Below are positions 15,339 through 23,220 of a stretch of 33,977 nt of DNA, one piece after another. Below the pieces are notes generated by a model. That model was not told the DNA's origin. It searched no databases and saw nothing but the letters and a program-made list of their open reading frames with translations. The stretch's first letter is position 1. Every line of letters starts with the position of its first letter. Source of the DNA: Candidatus Jordarchaeia archaeon (lineage in GTDB: Archaea; Asgardarchaeota; Jordiarchaeia; Jordiarchaeales; Jordiarchaeaceae); contig JAHAWU010000027.1 of assembly GCA_018383815.1 (NCBI GenBank), positions 1-33,977 on the forward strand, in the 5' to 3' direction. A program made the position numbers and the translations under genes.

Positions 15339-16421
15339 ATGAGTAGTGAGGATGTTTATCGGGAGTTGCAGAAGCACCTTGACAGGATGCCTGTGGGTTT
15401 TCCAGCCACAAAGTCCGGTGTGGAACTAAAAATATTGAAGTACCTTTTTACACCCGAGGAGGCGAGGATAGCGACAAAACTGAGCTGGGAATTTGAGCCT
15501 CTTGAAACCATTTATAGCCGCTTTGACCAGTCACAAATCTCAACGGAAGAGTTGAAAAACAAATTGGACAACATGGCCAAGAAGGGCATTGTTCACTACA
15601 AAATTGTGAAAGGTGAGAGGTACTACGCAAATCCACCACTTGTCGTAGGCATGTACGAGTTTCAGGTTAACAGACTCACCAAAGAGTTCCAAGAAGACAT
15701 TGACAAATACATTTCGGAAGCATTTGCCCTAGAATTTTTGCGCACCGGAATAAACCAGCTTAGAGTCATACCTATAGAGGAAAGTATAACCAGCGAGGGC
15801 TTCGTGGCAACCTACGACGACCTGAGGGAAATTATTAAAAACGAGGAGGGACCCTTCTGCGTGTCTGAATGCATATGCCGTAAAGCCGCAGAACTGAAGG
15901 GAAACCCCTGCAGTAAGACCTCCCTGCGTGAAACCTGCATATCCCTTGGAGACACAGCCCAACTATACATAGATAGCGGATGGGGCCGCCCCGTAACTAA
16001 GGAAGAACTTCTCGAGATACTAAGAAAAAATGAGCAAGAAGGTCTAATTCTAGAACCAAACAACTCCCAGAGACCAGAATACATATGCAGTTGCTGCACG
16101 TGTTGCTGCGGAATCCTATCCAGACTAAAAGTCTTTCCCCGCCCCACGGAAATTATCAGCTCAAACTACTTCGCCCAAATAGACCCCGATTTATGCACCG
16201 GCTGCGAAACATGCCTTCAGCGATGCCAAATGGAAGCACTAAAAGTAGTGGACGAAATTTGCACAGTAGACACAGGCAGATGCATAGGCTGCGGAAACTG
16301 CGTACCCACATGTCCCACCAAAGCAATCACCCTGCGGAAAAAAGAAAAGCAATGGGTGCCGCCCAAAACCCTAGAGGATCTCTTCAGGAAAATAAAGAGT
16401 GTAAAAGGCCAAACGACCTAA
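15339..16421 (+). CDS. Multi-Fe-S protein with C-terminal dicluster ferredoxin domain
   Basis: 360 aa. The N-terminal about 100 residues look like a winged-helix/partner-binding region (LKILKYLFTPEEARIA, KLDNMAKKGIVHYK). The middle carries FCVSECICRKAAEL, then two further cysteines, and YICSCCTCCCGIL. The C-terminal domain has two [4Fe-4S] motifs, CTGCETCLQRCQ and CIGCGNCVPTCP, each of the CxxCxxCxxxC type. It is probably a cytoplasmic electron carrier or redox sensor with three or more clusters. ATG 15339 is chosen because AAGGAGAGG at 15325-15333 precedes it; an adjacent TTG at 15336 is too close. The gene at 27764 has the same layout without the winged-helix part. Confidence 0.82.
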   Translation: MSSEDVYRELQKHLDRMPVGFPATKSGVELKILKYLFTPEEARIATKLSWEFEPLETIYSRFDQSQISTEELKNKLDNMAKKGIVHYKIVKGERYYANPPLVVGMYEFQVNRLTKEFQEDIDKYISEAFALEFLRTGINQLRVIPIEESITSEGFVATYDDLREIIKNEEGPFCVSECICRKAAELKGNPCSKTSLRETCISLGDTAQLYIDSGWGRPVTKEELLEILRKNEQEGLILEPNNSQRPEYICSCCTCCCGILSRLKVFPRPTEIISSNYFAQIDPDLCTGCETCLQRCQMEALKVVDEICTVDTGRCIGCGNCVPTCPTKAITLRKKEKQWVPPKTLEDLFRKIKSVKGQTT

Positions 16422-16562
16422 AAATGTATTTCAATCTGCTTCGTTTTTCTGCCTACCTCAACCAATTAAATCATTATCGAAGGGAAATAGGTAAATTCTA
16501 ATGGAATCCTAAACTTTTTTTCAGGATATAAAAAAGGGAGGGGGAAGAGTTTTTTGATTGGT

Positions 16563-17357
16563 TTATGCGCCTTTGAATTTAGGTTCTCTTTTTTCGAGGA
16601 AGGCCATCACGCCTTCTCTGGCGTCTTCGCTGGCTGTTGCAATACTTGCCAATGCTCCCTCAAATATTAGGCCAGCATCCACAGGTCCCTGGGATCCAAA
16701 GTTCAGCGCATATTTTGCTACTCTCTGGGCCACTGGCGGTCCTTTCGCCAGTTTTAGGGCGTACTGTCTCACTTCTTCCTCAAAGTTTTCGAATGAGAAC
16801 ACCTTGTTTACCAGACCGATTCTGTAGGCTTCTTCCTCGTTTATTGGCTCGCCTGAGAGTATAAGCTCCTTAGCTTTGGCAAGTCCGATTAGTCTGGGCA
16901 GTCTTATTGTGCCACCCCAGCCCGGAATTATTCCTCGGTCCACTTCTGGTTGTCCGATCTGTGAACCCTTAGCAGCTACTCTGAAGTCGCAGGCACAGGC
17001 TAATTCGCATCCTCCCCCAAGGGCAAAGCCCCTAATTGCGGCTATCACAATTTTGGGAAACTTTTCAATTTTGGTAGTTAACTTGGCCATGAGGAGGGCG
17101 GTGTCCATCTGTGCTACGGCCATGGGAACCCCAAGGGTTAGTGTCGGCGGCTCCTTGAGATCAGCTCCCGCAGAGAAGAACCTATCACCGGCACCCATCA
17201 AAATGACCACATGGATGTCTTGCTGGAACCACAGGTCGTCAAATGCCTTATCAAGTGCATTAATTAGTGCTACGTTCAAGGCGTTGGCCTTCGGCCTATT
17301 CATAATAACCCACGCCAAAGGAGGCTCCTTCTTAACAATAACAATGTTTTCCGACAA
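16563..17357 (-). CDS. Enoyl-CoA hydratase/isomerase (crotonase) family
   Basis: 264 aa from TTG 17357. The oxyanion-hole segments are SAGADLKE and GFALGGGCELA. Both catalytic glutamates of enoyl-CoA hydratase are present: Glu in GGGCE and Glu in GQPE, followed by GIIPGWGGTIRLPRLIG. The active site is therefore consistent with hydration of 2-enoyl-CoA, although the chain-length preference is unknown. An upstream in-frame TTG at 17405 would add 16 residues (beginning NYLIVQFW) not usual in the family, so the start giving MSENIVIVKK is preferred. It is a lone gene converging on the Fe-S protein; no other beta-oxidation gene is adjacent. Confidence 0.9.
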   Translation of the reverse strand: MSENIVIVKKEPPLAWVIMNRPKANALNVALINALDKAFDDLWFQQDIHVVILMGAGDRFFSAGADLKEPPTLTLGVPMAVAQMDTALLMAKLTTKIEKFPKIVIAAIRGFALGGGCELACACDFRVAAKGSQIGQPEVDRGIIPGWGGTIRLPRLIGLAKAKELILSGEPINEEEAYRIGLVNKVFSFENFEEEVRQYALKLAKGPPVAQRVAKYALNFGSQGPVDAGLIFEGALASIATASEDAREGVMAFLEKREPKFKGA

Positions 17358-17703
17358 TTCTCTTACACCCCAAATTTTCCAAAACTGAACAATTAAATAA
17401 TTCAAATTGTAAATGAACGCTTTTCAGCCCTTTATAAAAATCTTCCGCAAAAATAGTAAAAAACCATTAAATAGCACAGGCATAAATACCCTAATTTCTT
17501 AAAGCACCAAAAAGGCTGAGAAATTGAAAAAACAAAACAAGATTCCTCATATCTCTAAGTTTTGGCAATTAACTCCAGAATATCCTTTTGGATTATGTGT
17601 TTTCTCTAGAATCTTAATTTAACTCCAGTCCAGATATCAAGGAATCTAAATTCTAATAAATAAAAAAAGGCAGTTGATTTGTTTCTTTGTCCCTTTTTGG
17701 GGG
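17358..17703. promoter_or_regulatory. Intergenic region with crotonase promoter
   Basis: Read on the minus strand, TTTTTATAAAG near 17433-17443 is a TATA box that would start transcription around 17410, giving a leader of about 50 nt for the TTG at 17357. TTAACTCCAG occurs twice as a direct repeat, at 17569-17578 and 17619-17628, of unknown meaning. Nothing else is seen. Confidence 0.4.
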
Positions 17704-18177
17704 CTATTTTGGTTCCATTTTCACTGTGAGTTGGCATACTGTTTCATTGTTGTCCACATTGACGCCCATAACTTGAACAATATTTGTGGCCTCAATGGCA
17801 CCCATCAGCATAACAGATGTGGCGCACAGGGGGCAGGCTTTGTATCCTATAGATTTCCCATATTTGCACATTTCCAGCCAGGGGCATTGAACAAGTTTCA
17901 TACTAAGATTGTTTCCCGAGTAGCTCAATTGGAACTCTTTGCCGAATACGAAATTTTTGCCCACAATTTCTAAATCCTTCATGAATTCTTCTATAGTTTT
18001 AGGCGGAGCCATACCTAAAAATTGTTGGGCTAGATTTTCAAGCATGGGACCTAATATTTTTGATGATTGGCGTCCGAGTAGTGTGGGATTTATTCCCATC
18101 TTGTCCGCGGCACTAAGTATGGTGCCAAAAACGAATCCATAAAAAAGGTTTACTGTATCCGACACGAATGGCTTCAC
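17704..18177 (-). CDS. Small Cys-rich protein, V4R/ATC-hydrolase-like pattern, function unknown
   Basis: 157 aa from GTG 18177; a GTG at 18165 preceded by AAGGTG is an alternative. The N-terminal helical part (FYGFVFGTILSAADKMG) precedes a Cys-rich C-terminal domain: VQCPWLEMCKYG, KACPLCATS and ETVCQLTV. This order of CP-W, C, C-x2-C and a last C before a final strand recalls V4R small-molecule-binding domains. It also recalls the ATC-hydrolase-like protein at 22349 (WCPHQ, FDC, DTCRF). I cannot assign a family with confidence. Ligand sensing or Fe-S/thiol chemistry are possibilities. It is a lone gene. Confidence 0.5.
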   Translation of the reverse strand: MKPFVSDTVNLFYGFVFGTILSAADKMGINPTLLGRQSSKILGPMLENLAQQFLGMAPPKTIEEFMKDLEIVGKNFVFGKEFQLSYSGNNLSMKLVQCPWLEMCKYGKSIGYKACPLCATSVMLMGAIEATNIVQVMGVNVDNNETVCQLTVKMEPK

Positions 18178-18524
18178 CTTATCAAGAGTTTTAAACGATT
18201 AGAACTTGCTAAGGGTTAGAAATCCTGTTTTTTAAGCTTGTTTCAATTAGTTTCGCTTTCCCTTTTTCACTGCTTTCAAACACTACATGTTATATAACAT
18301 ATTCAATATGTAGTAAATATACATAATGAATATTTAAATGTACTGATTCCTCTATAAAATAATATTGTTGGGAGTCGCTATAATAGGTCAAGGGATTAAA
18401 TTAATTTGAGAGAAAATATGAAAAAAATTTTCGCTATTACGCGGATTAATAAAAGTGTTTGGATGAGTTCAGCTCACTTATTTAAATCCCATCGTTGGGC
18501 CGAATCGTTCACCTTATTTACCAG
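18178..18524. promoter_or_regulatory. Intergenic region with 14-bp perfect palindrome
   Basis: ATGTTATATAACAT at 18287-18300 is a perfect 14-bp palindrome. It is followed by an AT-rich stretch with an imperfect inverted repeat: a TATTCAATATG half near 18300 and its partner CATAATGAATA near 18333. This lies about 110 bases upstream of the GTG of the Cys-rich gene, whose TATA-like CTTAAAAAAC sits near 18222-18232. An open frame starting at 18406 overlaps the cupin gene antisense and has no family resemblance, so no gene is called here. Confidence 0.35.
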
Positions 18525-18878
18525 TCAAGACCGTATCATTATCAGAAGCATTTTGAATTTACTCAATGCTCTCAGGGCGTGGGGCTGGTTGGCTGGCATT
18601 ATTACCATTTCGCCCTCTCTCACCCGCAGAGATTTGCCAGAGATGGTGATTTCCGCCTCGCCTTCCAGAATGTGCACTAAAGCATCAAATGGTGCAGTGT
18701 GCTCACTTAGACCCTGTCCCTCGTCAAAAGAGAATAATGTAACTGTTCCGGCTTTTTTGTCAATTATTGTTCTGCTCACCACAGCCTCGCCCTGATAATC
18801 AATTAAATCCTTCAACCTCACTGCTTGCGCTTCCAATCTCTTCACATCAATTCCCTTCTTATCATGTTCCACCGCCAT
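18525..18878 (-). CDS. Small single-domain cupin
   Basis: 117 aa. The cupin core runs from EHTAPFDALVHILEG to ITISGKSLRVREGEMVIMPA and NQPHAL. Motif 1 retains one His (SEHTAP) and the Gly after the strand, but not the HxH pair; motif 2 retains PxxxPH. It may therefore bind metal with fewer His ligands, or a ligand without metal. It lies downstream of the CooS gene on the same strand with a 109-base gap, its ATG preceded by GAGGTG. A functional link to CooS is possible but unproven. Confidence 0.8.
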   Translation of the reverse strand: MAVEHDKKGIDVKRLEAQAVRLKDLIDYQGEAVVSRTIIDKKAGTVTLFSFDEGQGLSEHTAPFDALVHILEGEAEITISGKSLRVREGEMVIMPANQPHALRALSKFKMLLIMIRS

Positions 18879-18987
18879 TCACACCTCTAAAATATTTCCA
18901 ATCCGTTATAGTCACTCATTCTCCCAACCTATACGAGAGAAAAAAAGAGAAAAGGAGGGAGTACTTGTCATACTTTTTGGTTTTGTT

Positions 18988-20892
18988 CTAGATGCCAAGC
19001 TTCTTCCTTTTCGCCTCTATATGGGTTAATATGGCCTCTGCTGCCTTTACTGGGTCTTTTTCCAAGTTGAGTTGGGCGCCTGTGATCTGTTTTAAGTCCT
19101 GTGTTAATAGCTTGACTAGGTTCGGCCCTCCGGTTACTGTGGGCACTGGGTTGACGTAGGTGAATAGTCCTAGAGCTAAAGCGAATATTGCATCGATGGT
19201 TGCTTTTTGCTCCATGTATTCTGGGGCCACTGCTGCAACCGGTAGGTCTGGTATGGGTACTCCTCCCAGCGCATTTGAAATCGCAGCAAGTAGGTCGGCC
19301 AGACGCCCAGTATCGGTGCAGGTACCGTAGCTCAGAACTGGGGGAATTTTCAACTTTTCGCAAATGCTCTTCAGTCCCGGCCCCGCAAACTTTTTAGCGT
19401 CTAAAGTGCAGAGACCAGCTACCTGCATAGCGGCGTTCCCACACCCCATAGATAGAACCAGAACATCACGTTTAATCAGCTCCTTAGCCACATTTACACT
19501 GTGCACGTCCTGACCATAATCCCTGAGAGTGGTGCATGAAACAAGTCCCGCGACCCCTCTTAAGGTTCCATCCTTTATTGCACCTAGAAGTGGGTCAAGG
19601 GTTCCTCCCAGGGCTTCCAGAATGCTTTCAGTGGAAAATCCCACCAGCACTTCTTTCATGGGTAGATTGGTTACTGGCTCTATGGTGGCTCTGCGTTCCT
19701 TGAAGTTATCTATGGCCATTTGTAGTAGCTGGGCGGCCTGTTGCTCAGCTTTCTCAGGAACATAGTTTACTCGTTCCCTTACCCCTTCAAAGGCCACCAG
19801 TTCACTTACGGGCACCAGTTTAAACTTGTACTTTTGCGCGTAAATGGGGTCGATTTGCATGGAGCAGTTCATATCGCAGGCGAAGAGGTCTACGCACCCA
19901 CTAGCCAGAACTGCCTCCTGAGAAATCCAGTTTCCAGTAAAACCGTAGAAGGCGTGGTCCATGTTCCATCTCTGAATCATTTCTTGACCCGTTTCAATGC
20001 TTGCAATTACTCGCAGGCCTTTGGCACCCACGGCTTTAGCCTTCTCCTGCCACTCCGGTTTCCGAGCCAGTTGAACCATAGCAAAGCCGAGGAAGGGTTC
20101 GTGACCATTTGGCAAGACGTTGACGTAGTCTGGGTCCAAAACGCCTAAATCGACACGCATAGTGTGCGGCCTTGGAATGCCGTAAAGGATGTCTTGGCAG
20201 TACTCGTTTACTATTTGGCTCTGATAAGCCATAGCTAAACCTAGACGCATAGCCTTGAAGGCCAAACTGGCGTAGTAACCGTCAACATTTGTGAGACAGG
20301 AACTTGTAGCAAGCATCATTTCACCATAAATTCCACCCGGAAACATCCCCAGCTTCTTCCAAACCTCTTTACGCTCCGGGGGAGCTAAGGCTTCAACTAT
20401 TTTGCTTGGCTCATAGTACTTTCTGTTGAAGTCTTCCTCCACAAAGTCGCACAAGCGAATGGCTACTTCCTCCACGGTTCCAGAGGTGTCTATTCCCAGT
20501 CTCTTAGAGAAGGTCTTCAACTTTTCAGGCTCTTTAATCTCAAACGGGGTCTTGCCCATTGCTGTGGCTCTAAGAGTCTTTACTGTTTGGTCTGTGTGGT
20601 AATGATAGGTTGAGGCTCCCAAAACATTTCTGAGTAGCATCATACGCATAGCCATGCCGTCAGCAGTTATGCCGCAAACTCCCCTCTTGTCCTTCTCTGC
20701 ATCTGCTCTGCATGGTCCGTTTGAGCATAGGTCGCATCGAACTCCCGCCTGGCAGAAGGGGCATCTCCTGTCGGGGTCTCCGCCCATTCCCTGGGCCTCG
20801 TACCGATCCCAAATGTTGGTCATGTTGTCTCTTTTTATTTTTTCATACATTTTCCGGACTGACTCATGATAAGATATTCTATCTTCCTTCAT
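18988..20892 (-). CDS. cooS: CooS-type carbon monoxide dehydrogenase homologue with altered C-cluster site
   Basis: 634 aa from ATG 20892, which has GGAGGG 6 bases upstream; TTG 20910 is a weaker alternative. D-cluster cysteines are C44-x2-C47, and B-cluster cysteines are C53, C56, C61 and C73 (CDLCSNGPCR, VCG). C-cluster positions relative to Carboxydothermus CODH-II are H264 (NGHEP), C343, C453 (VSCTTL), C484 (MGCGNA), C525 (GTCTDT) and K563 (EQKATI). The Cys295 equivalent is E300 (ASIETGQEM instead of ICCTGNEV). Of the proton-relay His at 93, 96, 99 and 102, only the second (H99 here) remains. This matches deviant CooS proteins such as CooS-V, which lacks a canonical cysteine and CO activity. 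No CooC, CooF or acetyl-CoA synthase gene is adjacent. Confidence 0.92.
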   Translation of the reverse strand: MKEDRISYHESVRKMYEKIKRDNMTNIWDRYEAQGMGGDPDRRCPFCQAGVRCDLCSNGPCRADAEKDKRGVCGITADGMAMRMMLLRNVLGASTYHYHTDQTVKTLRATAMGKTPFEIKEPEKLKTFSKRLGIDTSGTVEEVAIRLCDFVEEDFNRKYYEPSKIVEALAPPERKEVWKKLGMFPGGIYGEMMLATSSCLTNVDGYYASLAFKAMRLGLAMAYQSQIVNEYCQDILYGIPRPHTMRVDLGVLDPDYVNVLPNGHEPFLGFAMVQLARKPEWQEKAKAVGAKGLRVIASIETGQEMIQRWNMDHAFYGFTGNWISQEAVLASGCVDLFACDMNCSMQIDPIYAQKYKFKLVPVSELVAFEGVRERVNYVPEKAEQQAAQLLQMAIDNFKERRATIEPVTNLPMKEVLVGFSTESILEALGGTLDPLLGAIKDGTLRGVAGLVSCTTLRDYGQDVHSVNVAKELIKRDVLVLSMGCGNAAMQVAGLCTLDAKKFAGPGLKSICEKLKIPPVLSYGTCTDTGRLADLLAAISNALGGVPIPDLPVAAVAPEYMEQKATIDAIFALALGLFTYVNPVPTVTGGPNLVKLLTQDLKQITGAQLNLEKDPVKAAEAILTHIEAKRKKLGI

Positions 20893-21099
20893 TACAAGCC
20901 CTCCACTCAAACAATTTCCAAAAAATAGGAGTTGTAATGGACGCTCAAATAGAAATAAATAATTGTTTTTAACATTGGAGCAATATTTTATAAATTTAAT
21001 TATTATATCTCATTATGTTTTCTAATTTTTATTCTATAAGTTATTAAAACGAGATACGTGGCAAAAATAAAAAAATGGAAGTAGTTGGTAGGACTGCTA
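20893..21099 (-). promoter_or_regulatory. CooS upstream region
   Basis: An AT-rich stretch of 207 bases. Read on the minus strand, ATTTATAAAATA near 20986-20998 is a good TATA candidate and would give a leader of about 75 nt. A second TATA-like TTATTTATTT lies closer, near 20955. The choice cannot be made from sequence alone. Confidence 0.35.
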
Positions 21100-22167
21100 C
21101 TAGAATAGTTTTTGGATAAACTCGCCTATTTTGGCTATTGCCTCCTTTGCTTCAGGCAGGTCGTACAGTCCGAAGGATTGAAACACGTGAGGCATATCAT
21201 TCCACGTTTGCAGTGTGGCGTTCACACCCGCCTTCTTGGCCTTCTCCACCAAGCGCTTGCAGCCTCCAAAAAGCATTTCAGAAGTACTGGCTTGAATCAG
21301 CAGGGGAGGCAAACCCTTTAAATTCCCATAGATTGGAGAAATCAAGGGGTCGCTGGGGTCTGCCCCTCCCAGGAAGGCGGGAATCCACCAGAAGAGCCCC
21401 ACATCTGCCAGAACTGGGTCAGTCTTAGCATTTTCAAAAAACGATTCGTCAGAACCAGTCCAGTCCGTTGCAGGCGAAAGACAGACCGCCCCGGCTGGTA
21501 AAGGTATCCCTTCATCCCTCAGTTTTAAGAGTGTGGTAAGCGTCAAGTTACCTCCCGCCGAGTCTCCGGCGATTACTATATTTTTAGGTTTGATGCCCTT
21601 TGATAGAAGCCACTTGTACGCCTTAGTGCAGTCCTCTAGCTGGGCGGGGTGGGGATGTTCGGGTGCAAGGCGGTAGTCTACACTCAGCACGCGCATCTTT
21701 GTCAGCTGTCCCAGTGTAACAGTTAATATTCTGTGGGTGTTTGGGGAGCCCAGGACCATGCCTCCCCCATGGAAGTATAGGAGGACTCGGTCTTTTTTTG
21801 CGTCTGGGACGGTTTGCCACTCTGCGGGAACTCCGTCGGCGTCAACTTTTTCTATTTTTACCTCTTTGGGAATGGGGTGTCTTTTCTGATCCATGTCTGC
21901 TGCGTAGTTGAAGGAGTATCGGAAAAGCCTGGTTAAGAATAGCATTTCGTCTTTTGTTAACCAATTGTACAGGTCTTCTATGGTTCCCTCTCTCCTGAAG
22001 AACCGCTCATTTCCCTCCATCAGTTTTTGCCACAATGCTGGAAAGTTGACTCCCTGGTTCTCTTTGGCTTTGAGGAATTCTAAAACACCGTTGGTTTGCT
22101 CCTTTAAAAGTTCATCCATAAGTTTAAGCACATCAGGGCGGATTCTTGACCTATCTAAAATTGGCAT
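21100..22167 (-). CDS. Alpha/beta hydrolase, HSL-type esterase
   Basis: 355 aa. The oxyanion HGGG motif is in LYFHGGGMVLGSP, and the nucleophile Ser is in VIAGDSAGGNL. The catalytic His is in DMPHVFQSF near the C-terminus. The acid, usually Asp in a D-x-L motif, falls in QASTSEMLFGG, where Glu occupies the expected site by my alignment. The N-terminal about 95 residues form the cap region. It is a cytoplasmic carboxylesterase of the hormone-sensitive-lipase family, with an unknown short acyl or aryl ester as substrate. It has its own promoter at 22214. Confidence 0.9.
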   Translation of the reverse strand: MPILDRSRIRPDVLKLMDELLKEQTNGVLEFLKAKENQGVNFPALWQKLMEGNERFFRREGTIEDLYNWLTKDEMLFLTRLFRYSFNYAADMDQKRHPIPKEVKIEKVDADGVPAEWQTVPDAKKDRVLLYFHGGGMVLGSPNTHRILTVTLGQLTKMRVLSVDYRLAPEHPHPAQLEDCTKAYKWLLSKGIKPKNIVIAGDSAGGNLTLTTLLKLRDEGIPLPAGAVCLSPATDWTGSDESFFENAKTDPVLADVGLFWWIPAFLGGADPSDPLISPIYGNLKGLPPLLIQASTSEMLFGGCKRLVEKAKKAGVNATLQTWNDMPHVFQSFGLYDLPEAKEAIAKIGEFIQKLF

Positions 22168-22213
22168 CTACTCTTTTAACCCCCAAGAATTTACAGTTAC
22201 TTTTTGTTGGAAG

Positions 22214-22224
22214 TTTTATAAAAA
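22214..22224 (-). promoter_or_regulatory. TATA box of the HSL-type esterase gene
   Basis: Read on the minus strand the sequence is TTTTTATAAAA with an upstream purine-rich stretch. It is about 50 bases before the ATG at 22167, implying a leader of roughly 20-25 nt. Confidence 0.45.
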
Positions 22225-22348
22225 TGTTCCGCGGAGCCTAAAGGGCTTCAGTAACCACCACTACAAAAATAATCTAGTGTACTTCGGCGATATAATTTAT
22301 TGTACCTTTAAAAAATATGTAGAGGTAAGGGTTTTGTAGTAGTATTTT

Positions 22349-23041
22349 TTATTTTTGGGCCTTTTTTGCTTTCCACCTTTTTAGTGCTCGTTCTTCGAGT
22401 ATTTTTGAGTATTTTTCCCATTGGTCTTCTTCTTTGCCTTCCTTTTTTCTCCATAGTCTGAAGCGGCATGTGTCTGCTCCTGCGGGTATTATCCACTTGA
22501 ATTCTACATCAAAGTTGATTTCCCCCTTTTCTTTGAAGTATCTTCTTATGCCTTCCACTAAATAGCGTTGCACCCGGCAGTCAAAAGGCTTGTAAACGTC
22601 TTGGTGGGGGCACCATAAAATATCGAATATGCACTCATCTTCGTTTAGGATTTCGGGTTTCTCAATAGAGGTCCAGAGAACGGTGTTAATCCATGTTCCC
22701 ACGAAACTGGTTTTCTCTATATCAGTTGTGCCCTCGGGGAATTTTGCGTTTTCAAAACTCTGCCTTGCAACATCGTATCCCACTTTTCTCAGAGCTTCAC
22801 TAACCACCCGCTGACCTTCTGGGCCAAAGTTTTCCTCCACATCCTCCATGATTTGCAGAACACTCATACCCATCATAGTTCCCCAGATGAGCAGGGTGGC
22901 GGGGTCAAAATCAGGTCTACTCATAACTTCCTTGCGGAATCTTTCCACCGCTTTTTTGTAGGGTTCCTCAAACTTGGTTCCCTTCCAATTCTTTTCCTTA
23001 CGTTCACCCTTAACACATATTCCATCAGTAATCACGGGCAA
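22349..23041 (-). CDS. L-2-amino-thiazoline-4-carboxylic acid hydrolase-like protein
   Basis: 230 aa from TTG 23041; the GTG two codons later is an alternative. A helical N-terminal region (about residues 1-130) is followed by a Cys-bearing alpha/beta domain: FDILWCPHQDVYKPFDC, a helix (YLVEGIRRYFKEKG), FKWIIPAGADTCRFRLW, then a basic tail. The pattern CP, C and a last C before a final strand matches the ATC-hydrolase-like family (PF14196), most members of which have no proven activity. The final about 35 residues are charged and probably helical. It is a lone minus-strand gene with no metabolic neighbour that fixes its substrate. Confidence 0.6.
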   Translation of the reverse strand: MPVITDGICVKGERKEKNWKGTKFEEPYKKAVERFRKEVMSRPDFDPATLLIWGTMMGMSVLQIMEDVEENFGPEGQRVVSEALRKVGYDVARQSFENAKFPEGTTDIEKTSFVGTWINTVLWTSIEKPEILNEDECIFDILWCPHQDVYKPFDCRVQRYLVEGIRRYFKEKGEINFDVEFKWIIPAGADTCRFRLWRKKEGKEEDQWEKYSKILEERALKRWKAKKAQK

Positions 23042-23220
23042 ATCACCACAATCCCCTAAAAGATTTAAGAAAACTTAAAAGTTTTCTCCTTATGGAGATA
23101 AATTGTGATGTACACTATTCCAACTGCACCATGAGACTGAACTATTATTTCCAGTAGATATTTGTACATTTTTCGGGTTAGTGTGGAAGATTAGTTGATT
23201 TTTGTTTTGTGTTTTTTCTC

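Noticed and set aside
18406-18795. Plus-strand open frame of 129 codons
   Set aside because: Most of it is antisense to the cupin gene, and its protein shows no recognisable pattern.
18988-20892. Wood-Ljungdahl CODH/ACS complex
   Set aside because: The protein is a CooS-type monomeric catalytic subunit, not CdhA. No acetyl-CoA synthase or corrinoid protein gene is in the window, and the C-cluster lacks one cysteine.
21100-22167. Loss of the catalytic acid in the HSL-type esterase
   Set aside because: A Glu sits near the expected Asp position, and Glu can serve as the acid, so inactivity is not supported.
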